In this document: piece by piece, positions 57,784-64,000 of the stretch
Layout: each line of letters starts with the position of its first letter
How positions within the stretch are numbered: the first letter of the stretch is position 1
NCBI GenBank assembly: GCA_004335835.1
Contig: RWJK01001595.1
Coordinates: forward strand, 18,964-82,963
DNA from: Scenedesmus sp. ARA3
Taxonomy: Eukaryota; Chlorophyta; Chlorophyceae; Sphaeropleales; Scenedesmaceae
Reading direction: 5' to 3'
Length of the DNA: 64,000 bases
Made by a program: the position numbers and the translations under genes
Notes under the pieces: model-generated
What the model was told of the DNA's origin: nothing
Seen by the model: the letters and a program-made list of their open reading frames with translations, nothing else
The model's database searches: none

Positions 57784-60700
57784 CTATTATTGTCAGTATT
57801 ATCACTGGCAGCCGCCTCACCTGCAGCATGTAGTGCCCAGCCATGTACTCTGGTGTGGCCCCAATGGGCACCTTGGAGTCATACACCACCAAGCCCACCT
57901 GGCAGCATTGAATGCAGAAAACACGCAGTTCAACAAAGTCAGCGCTGGACGGACTTGGATATCGTGCTGTGGACACGCCTTCAGAGATGTGACCTGAATC
58001 AAGACAATGGCTCAATTAATCCGTCGCCTTCAAGATATACGGCTGATTGCAAGTGAAGCAGAGAGGCACCCCAGCCCCACCTTGCTCCAGGGCCCGATGG
58101 GGTCCAGGTTCACGCCACGCCCAATCAGCGCGGCAGCCAGCTCGCGGCGGCGCGCCTTGAGGCTGTTCACACGCAGCGTGATCTGCAGCAGAAGTAGCGG
58201 TAGCGGCAGCGTCAACGCCAGATCAGCACCTCCAAAGCTGCTGCTGGTCTTGAGGGGCCTCACCTGCAGTGCGAATGCACCACAGTTGAAGCTACGCCGT
58301 CGCTGCCACCTTGTGCAGCATACACGCACCTGCTGTGCATCTGTAGGGGTGTATGCGCACATGATAGCAGCCCTGTCACCTGTTCCAGCGCTGCTGCTGC
58401 CGCTGCATATCATGCATGCACAATGCAAACTCAATGCAAACTCACGGGGCGTCACGGCTGCTGCTGAACTCAAAAGTCCATGCGCACAATAGCGGCCTTG
58501 ACTCCTGAACCCAGCGCTGCCGTTTCTGCTGCTGCTGCTGCTGCTGTCGCTGTCGCTGCTGCTGCTGCTACACGCAATTCCTAACTCACCGGGCGTGGGC
58601 TCTCGCAGGCCTCGCACAGCTCCAGCAGCTCGCCAGGCGGGAACAGCGCAGCCAGCTGGCCCAGCAGGTAGCCGTTGTAGCCGTAATACACGCCCAGGTC
58701 GGCCTTGAGCTGCAAAAGTAACAAGTGACAGGGTCGAAACATTAGCGGAAACATTAGCGAACACATGTGAGACCAGTATGCAGCGGCAGCTGTCGTAGCC
58801 ATAACACACGCCCAGGTCGGCCTTAAGCTCCAGGCAGGGCACGCAGAACAATTGGGCATAGCAGTTTGAGCGGGTGTGAGGAAAGTGTGTAGTTGGAGTG
58901 GCACAGCGGCCGACGCCCCAGGTACGTTGTGAGCTGCGTGCGGTGGGCAGCAGCGGCGTGCGGTTGCAAGCTCAGGGTGTGGAGGGAAGCACAGCAGCAG
59001 CGGCACTTGCTGCATCAACCAGCCGAGTTGGCACTAGCAGCGACACCAACAGTGGCAGCTGTTGCGCGCGTGGCCCATGTGGCAACATCAATTTGCACAA
59101 GCAACAGTAATAATACATATGGTGAGTCCATAACCAACGTCACGCCTTACACACAAAGGGTTTCCTGGGGTTGAACCTCAGAGTGACAGCCCGAGCTCAG
59201 CTGCTTGCAGCTTCCTATTTCACCAGGTGTCTGTGGCGGCGTATGCCGCATGAACACACCATGCAACCCCTCTATCTATCTATGGTGAGTGCCGTACCTG
59301 GTCCATGTAGTCACTCCTGCTCCTGTTGCCTGCGCGCCTGCTGCTGAAGTCCTCAAGCACACCAACCACCTGCACCAGACAGCAGCAGCAGCAGCAGTCA
59401 ATCATCAGGCACTGCCAGCTCACAGTCGCAGCAGCTTGCTTGCCTCCCAGCCCACACCGCCTCCATGCTGCCATGCTGCCACACCTCCACCAAACACCAG
59501 CTGCTACCACATTTACCCCAGCCTACCCCAGCAACACCTTCATCGTTTGACCACGTTTGACCGCGTTTGACCGTGTTTGACCCACCTGCTTCAGCCGCCG
59601 TTTGACCAGGTCCAGGTCAACCGCGCCATCTGGCCCTACAGCAGGCACTCCCAGTTTGGCTCCCAGCCCCGTCTCGTCGTCTTCATAGTCACCACCCATG
59701 CCCTCATCATCATCATCCGAACCGGCGCCGCGGATGTTTGTGGCCATGGCGCGCGTCTCAGCAGCGGCATCAGCCATCTGCTGCTTCCTGCAAGCAGCAC
59801 AAAGCGACAGACAGCAGGCGGCGGAACACCGTAAGGAACAGAGTTGTGTGCGAAGTGAGTGTAGTGCTCTAAAGCAGGCCGCGCGGCACGCATCACAACT
59901 TTTAACTACAACTGTCCGTCATGGTTGTTGCTGCTGGCGCTCCCAGCCATGAAGCCTATCTGAGAAAGCAAGCAAGGATCAAGCCCTGCAGCCCTCCAGT
60001 GTTTGAGTTCACATCACAATCTTTCACCCGCTGCATGCATATGCCGCATGCAATGTTGCAGCAGCGCGCACCTGGCCTTCTCCAGCAGCTTGTTGTGCCA
60101 CTCAATCGCCAAACGACCAAGCCTGAGCCCAAGCTAATGCTGTGCACTCCACGCATCGGCTGCCGAAACTACATCTACAGCTGCACCTGGCCGCACCTGG
60201 CCTTCTCCAGCAGCTTGTTGTGCCGCTCAATCGCCAGCTGCTCATCCGAGTCATCCGACATGCCGCCCTCGTCGTCTGAATCATCATCATCCCCTTCGCC
60301 CTCATCGTCTGACTCTCCCTCTCCTGCCTCGTCATCGCTGCCGAGGCTGCCGCTGCCAAACTCATCGTCGCTGCCGATGCCCAGGTCAGCATGAGAGCCG
60401 CCTTCCTCCCCATCGCTGTCAAACAGCGCCTGCTGCTGCTTGCCTGTGATGGAGACAGAAAGGTGATAATCAGGCAGGCGAGCGGGCAGGTAGGTATGTC
60501 ATGAGCAGCAGCAGCAGCAAGTGAATAGGCGCAAGGATGAGCGCACTGCTGCAGGCAGTCTGATGTAGGTGCAAGCGCACCAGCCGCTTGCACAGAGGAG
60601 GCAGCCTGCAATGCGCAAGCTCGTATACTTGCAACCCCTTGTCCCTGGCCATGCCATCCTGTGCAGAAGCAGTACTGTACGTGCATGCTTGTGCTTGCAA

Positions 60701-61448
60701 CACCTGCTGCCGCCTCATCCCTGCAGTGCTGCTGCCTCACCTTTCGCCTGCTGCTTCTGCTTCTTGCTGGCTGCTGCTGCTGCTTTTGGCTCTTCCTCCT
60801 CAGCCTCATCATCGTCTGAGCCATCCATTGAGCCACTCATCTGCTGCTCATCATCGTCAGATGAGCCCATCTGCTGCTGCTCGTCGTCTGATTCCAGCAT
60901 TGCGTCCTCATCTTCCTCCTCATCTGACTCGCTGAGCTGCTGCTGCTTCTTGGCAGGCTTGAGCCAGCCTGCATTGTGGTCGCTGAAGCCAGCGGGGCGC
61001 TGCCGCTTGCCTGCAGCTGCTGCTGGCTTAGCCTGGAGATGCAAGTTGGCAGCAGGGCGGAGGGTCGGCAGGGCAAGCTCTGCTTACAGAACTGTTGTAT
61101 GTGCATTGCAGAATGCAACTGGGTGTGATGCAATGTATATGCGAACCTGTTTGACGCTTGGCAGCTGCATGCAGTACGCGGCTGAACCATGACGGCAGCC
61201 TCAGCCCAGCAGTACTACTGAGCCGTCAATGCTTGTGCAGACTGCAGCAGATGCAAGGGAACAAACAAATGAATGAGCATGAAAGCAAGCACGCACCTTG
61301 GCAGTAGCTGCAGCTGCCGTCTGCTTGCCCTTGGTCACGGCAGCAGTAGCCCTACCCCTGCTGCAGCAATGAGCAGTGTACACGTGAGACCGTTGTAGCG
61401 ACAGAAACAATCACAAAACAAACCTCACCAACAAGATACATGCGACAT
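54433..61448 (-). CDS. NOP2: rRNA (cytosine-5) methyltransferase NOP2
   Basis: Thirteen exons (61448-61429, 61360-61297, 61032-60741, 60443-60197, 59787-59586, 59369-59298, 58709-58590, 58182-58081, 57898-57821, 57224-57104, 56781-56576, 56119-55816, 55391-54433) join in phase to 928 residues. A basic start and long acidic Asp/Glu/Ser stretches precede the NOL1/NOP2/Sun domain: [27 protein letters not shown], motif [12 protein letters not shown] at 419-429, DAPCSGTG at 492-499 and catalytic YSTCS with Cys549, then [15 protein letters not shown]. Both NSUN cysteines (495, 549) are present. Known: NOP2 methylates large-subunit rRNA and is needed for 60S assembly in the nucleolus. The C-terminal 300 residues are low complexity, with acidic blocks and many KTPKQQQ-like units. 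The first 20-base exon is the least certain. Several introns hold copies of neighbouring exon ends. Confidence 0.93.
57285..57316 (-). repeat. Decayed copy 1 of acceptor plus start of NOP2 exon 10
   Basis: CTGCAG then GGCGCCAGCAGCTTCATGCC repeats the true start GGTGCCAGCAGCTTCATGCC at 57224, at a distance of 86 bp. AG and the Ala-Ser-Ser-Phe-Met codons are kept, then the sequence diverges. Confidence 0.85.
57402..57434 (-). repeat. Decayed copy 2 of acceptor plus start of NOP2 exon 10
   Basis: CTGCAG then GGTGCCAGCAGCTTCATGCC is identical to the true exon start over 20 bases and lies 202 bp from it, 116 bp beyond copy 1. Shared flanking strings (GAACAGGCA) show that larger units were duplicated. 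Confidence 0.85.
57718..57782. repeat. (ATT)n microsatellite in a NOP2 intron
   Basis: About 20 units of ATT with three irregular positions, unlike the CAG/CTG repeats that dominate the window. It lies in the intron before exon 10. Confidence 0.9.
58795..58836 (-). repeat. Decayed copy of acceptor plus start of NOP2 exon 7
   Basis: GAG then CTTAAGGCCGACCTGGGCGT matches the true exon start CTCAAGGCCGACCTGGGCGT at 58709, 118 bp away, and continues with Tyr-Gly-Tyr codons. The copy keeps AG but lacks a good pyrimidine tract. Confidence 0.82.
60067..60112 (-). repeat. Copy of the 3' end and donor of NOP2 exon 4
   Basis: CGCACCTGGCCTTCTCCAGC and the following 25 bases repeat 60192-60237, the exon 4 end with its GTGCG donor, 125 bp downstream in the transcript. 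Only a few bases differ, so the copy may still work as a donor. Confidence 0.85.
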
Positions 61449-63896
61449 GCGAGATAACGCGGCCTGCCACCGCTATGCTGCTGTGCTTGCCGACACACCG
61501 GCCATGCGGGCGGCTACGCACAAATAGTCCCCGATCTCGCGCTCACGTTTTCGTTTCAGGCTTCAGTGCTCCTTTTAGCTTTGCCATGTGGAGGAGTGCT
61601 CTGCCAGCTGCTGCCGGCAAGTGCTATCACTCAGCGTGTGTGGTCGGGCAACGGCACCAGAACAACGGGTCTTTACAACATAAACTGAAGCTCTTTTGGG
61701 GGTGGCCGCATCGAAAGTCCCGTGCATGTGCAGTTACCGTGACATGTAACAGTGACAGACTAACACAGTTACCAGGTTGAACCCACCTAGTATCCTGCCA
61801 CGTTCTCCTGTGCATCTCAAATGCTAATGTTTCCCAACAATTGGCTTGTTCAGCGCTTGCAGCCCCGACACCTGTATGAATCTTGTGCTGCAGGTGCATG
61901 CACATCGTCAGCGCTGACTGAGGCTGAGGCTAGCCTGCCAGGTGCATGCACATTGTCAGCCTGCAGTGCCGCCTGCGAATCGCCTGCCACAGTGTGTACA
62001 CATGTGGCTGCGATAGCCTCAGGTAAGGGCCTGCATGATGTTTAATCCTGTACCATATGCTTGCAGCAACGCCAGAAACAGTGTTGTAGCTGCGGTGTCT
62101 GACAATGCCACATGCTAGCAGCAGGGGCGTGTACAGGCGGCTAAAGCATGCAATGACTACATGCTTGAAGGTACGCAGCTGTGCATGACCACCGTCCTTT
62201 GGGATCCTGGCTTTGTCTAGAATTCGTCATTTTACATGCCATGCTTCACCTTGGAGTCGTCCCACTCATCAGCAATCATTGCTACACGGTGTCACAGTCT
62301 TCTGATCAACGTACGCATTACGCACATCAAGTGATCAGGCGGCACATGCCGCAACTTCGCTGCTTCACGCATGCAGAAGGTGATTTACAGTCCGTAAGTG
62401 CAGCATGCCATAATAGAAGCTTGCTGACACCACTGTGAGTGACCAGCTTTCTATACCAAACAAACTGCCAGCAGTGCGCTTCGCATGGCTGATCTCTGCA
62501 TGTGTGCCAATTCACAGCATACTTATGCTGGAAGCATGTGTGCCCCAGGCACCAACATCCACTGGTGCCACAGCCGCAGCAGGTCGAAGCCATGCGGTGC
62601 CGGGAATAAACCACCAGGCAAAAGCAAGGCACCAAGAAGAATAAGCATGCATATGCTTGCTTTCACGCATGTGCTGCACAGCAGGGTGCCACACACTGCC
62701 ATGGAATGCTTCCCACGCCAGCAAGCTCAACACAGGTGCTGTGGCGATACGTATCGTATACGTGTGCAAGAGGTTGTCTGCAATGCAAGCGCATCCATGC
62801 AGACTCTGGATGGAATACGTTGTTGCCCGCTCCATTCAGCTGTCACCAGGTCTCAGCTGGTATGCAATGATTGTGACGCACACGCTCGTCGCGCGCTCAA
62901 CAACAGACGGCCAATGTACCACATCCAATTGTACCACGTAGCATGCATGTATGCCACAGATTGGCTTCAGCCTGGGGAGCCATACGCAGAAGTCAGCTAT
63001 GGAATCGTGCATACAGAAGCCAGCTATTCAGCAGCCACAACACGTGCTATAACCTGCTCCGTCACTGGTCTCTGACCTTTTTTTGGATGTAGTACCACAC
63101 ACATTACTATACATCAATCCAGAGGCTGACTCTGATTAGCAGTCAGTTCGCAGCATATATTGGTGCCCCAAGCGCCACCATGCACTAGCGCCATGGCCGT
63201 CACAAGCAACCCGCAAGTCAAGCTCATGCAGCACCTTGACCTGACCACCATGCGAAAGTGAAGACGAACAGAAGATTGACGACACCTCTGCAATCTTTCA
63301 GGAATCTTCTGCACAGCCCTCAGTCTGTCACCAGGTCACCTAATACAGTGTCATGGAATGCCTTCCATGCAAGCCAGCTCAAAACGTAAGCCGTTGTTTT
63401 ACGTGTGCCAGAGAATGTTTGCCGTGCGAAGTGCACTCATGCTGACTCAAGATATAATTAACCCGCCGCGCAGATTGCACCTGGTGTGCGTAACATGAAC
63501 ACACCTACCCAACATCACGCGCTCAACCTCGGACACTTCATGCCAAAGCCTGGGCATTGCAGACTCCACAGTCAACAGCGGCAACGTGTACCACATTTTC
63601 ACATTTTGGAAGTTACAAGAGTAACCTCGCCCGTTGGGGAGCCAGCGACAGGCTCATTGGGCAGAGAAAAAACGGCAAACTCAACCAGTCCTTTTTGACA
63701 GGAAAGACACTACCAAATCTCATCCTGAAAATCGTCGCACACAAGATCACATAACGGTTCCTGGTGACGTTCATCAATCAAGTGCACCAGGTGTGCAACT
63801 GCACTTTGCTTCTCATGGTTCATCAGTCTGTGCATACACGCAGGGTTGTTGGGACCACATGCTGCCCCGTCGCTGTTTTCCCAACACTGTTGTTTC
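61449..63896. other. Upstream region of NOP2 and intergenic DNA
   Basis: No supported gene. Small direct repeats occur, for example CAGGTGCATGCACAT at about 61892 and 61940. Segments near 62510-62740 and 63140-63400 look like diverged copies of each other (shared GTGCCCCA, CATGGAATGC, CCAGCTCAA-type strings), suggesting decayed repeat DNA. Confidence 0.4.
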
Positions 63897-64000
63897 GGCT
63901 AGGTGTAGGGTGATCAAGGCTAGGTGTAGGGTGATCAAGGCTAGGTGTAGGGTGATCAAGGCTAGGTGTAGGGTGATCAAGGCTAGGTGTAGGGTGATCA
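63897..64000. repeat. 21-bp minisatellite running off the window
   Basis: Five head-to-tail copies of a 21-bp unit (GGCTAGGTGTAGGGTGATCAA) without visible mismatch; the last is cut by the window end. The unit contains GTAGGG but not the plant/algal telomere repeat. The full length of the array is unknown. Confidence 0.9.

Noticed and set aside
63897..64000. Telomere-like array
   Set aside because: The unit is 21 bp and lacks TTTAGGG or TTTTAGGG, so it is an ordinary minisatellite.

Overview
The window reads as nuclear DNA of a core chlorophyte green alga. I infer a Scenedesmus/Tetradesmus-like member of the Sphaeropleales or Chlamydomonadales, but the species is not shown by the sequence. 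The evidence is: genes cut into many short exons with GT-AG introns (donors mostly GTGAG or GTGCG, acceptors often CTGCAG); proteins full of Ala, Gln and Ser runs; very dense CAG/CTG triplet repeats; TGTAA motifs, the usual chlorophyte poly(A) signal, after several stop codons; and a plant-type gene set (plastid-targeted membrane protein, peroxisomal ABCD transporter). There are no bacterial operons, rRNA genes or CRISPR arrays. A 50-base assembly gap lies at 52050-52099 and one ambiguous base at 20126.

Layout from left to right: the 5' exon of an NAD(P)-dependent oxidoreductase (-, leaves the window at the left edge); a BTB/POZ protein (+); a 2064-residue coiled-coil protein (-); a 726-residue ABCD half-transporter (+); a 121-residue protein ending in CVIC (-); an ANKRD13-like ankyrin/GPCR-chaperone protein (-); a two-domain aldo/keto reductase (-); divergent from it, a HEAT-like helical protein (+) that recalls the N-terminus of DNA-PKcs; a stray MYND zinc-finger tail; a full MYND gene with an in-frame TAG (+); a plastid-targeted multi-pass membrane protein (-); a METTL21-like methyltransferase (+) interrupted by the gap; and the rRNA m5C methyltransferase NOP2 (-). 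The last 2.5 kb is non-coding repeat-bearing DNA ending in a 21-bp minisatellite that runs off the window.

I rebuilt exon structures by hand, requiring GT-AG borders and unbroken reading phase. Seven models close exactly in phase from ATG to stop: BTB, coiled-coil, ABCD, CVIC, AKR-AKR, plastid protein and NOP2. ANKRD13 closes too, but one of its small exons rests on a weak donor. The genes are unrelated housekeeping or regulatory functions and show no pathway linkage.

The most striking feature is structural. In five genes, introns carry a second, decayed copy of a neighbouring exon end together with its splice site. Acceptor-side copies lie in the intron before the exon and donor-side copies in the intron after it, usually 85-225 bp away and most often about 115-150 bp. 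I count at least eleven such copies. In the aldo/keto reductase one copy has become a plausible alternative last exon. A second pattern is strand asymmetry of triplet repeats: CTG on the coding strand in introns, often running straight into the CAG of the acceptor, but CAG/GCA/AGC in exons.
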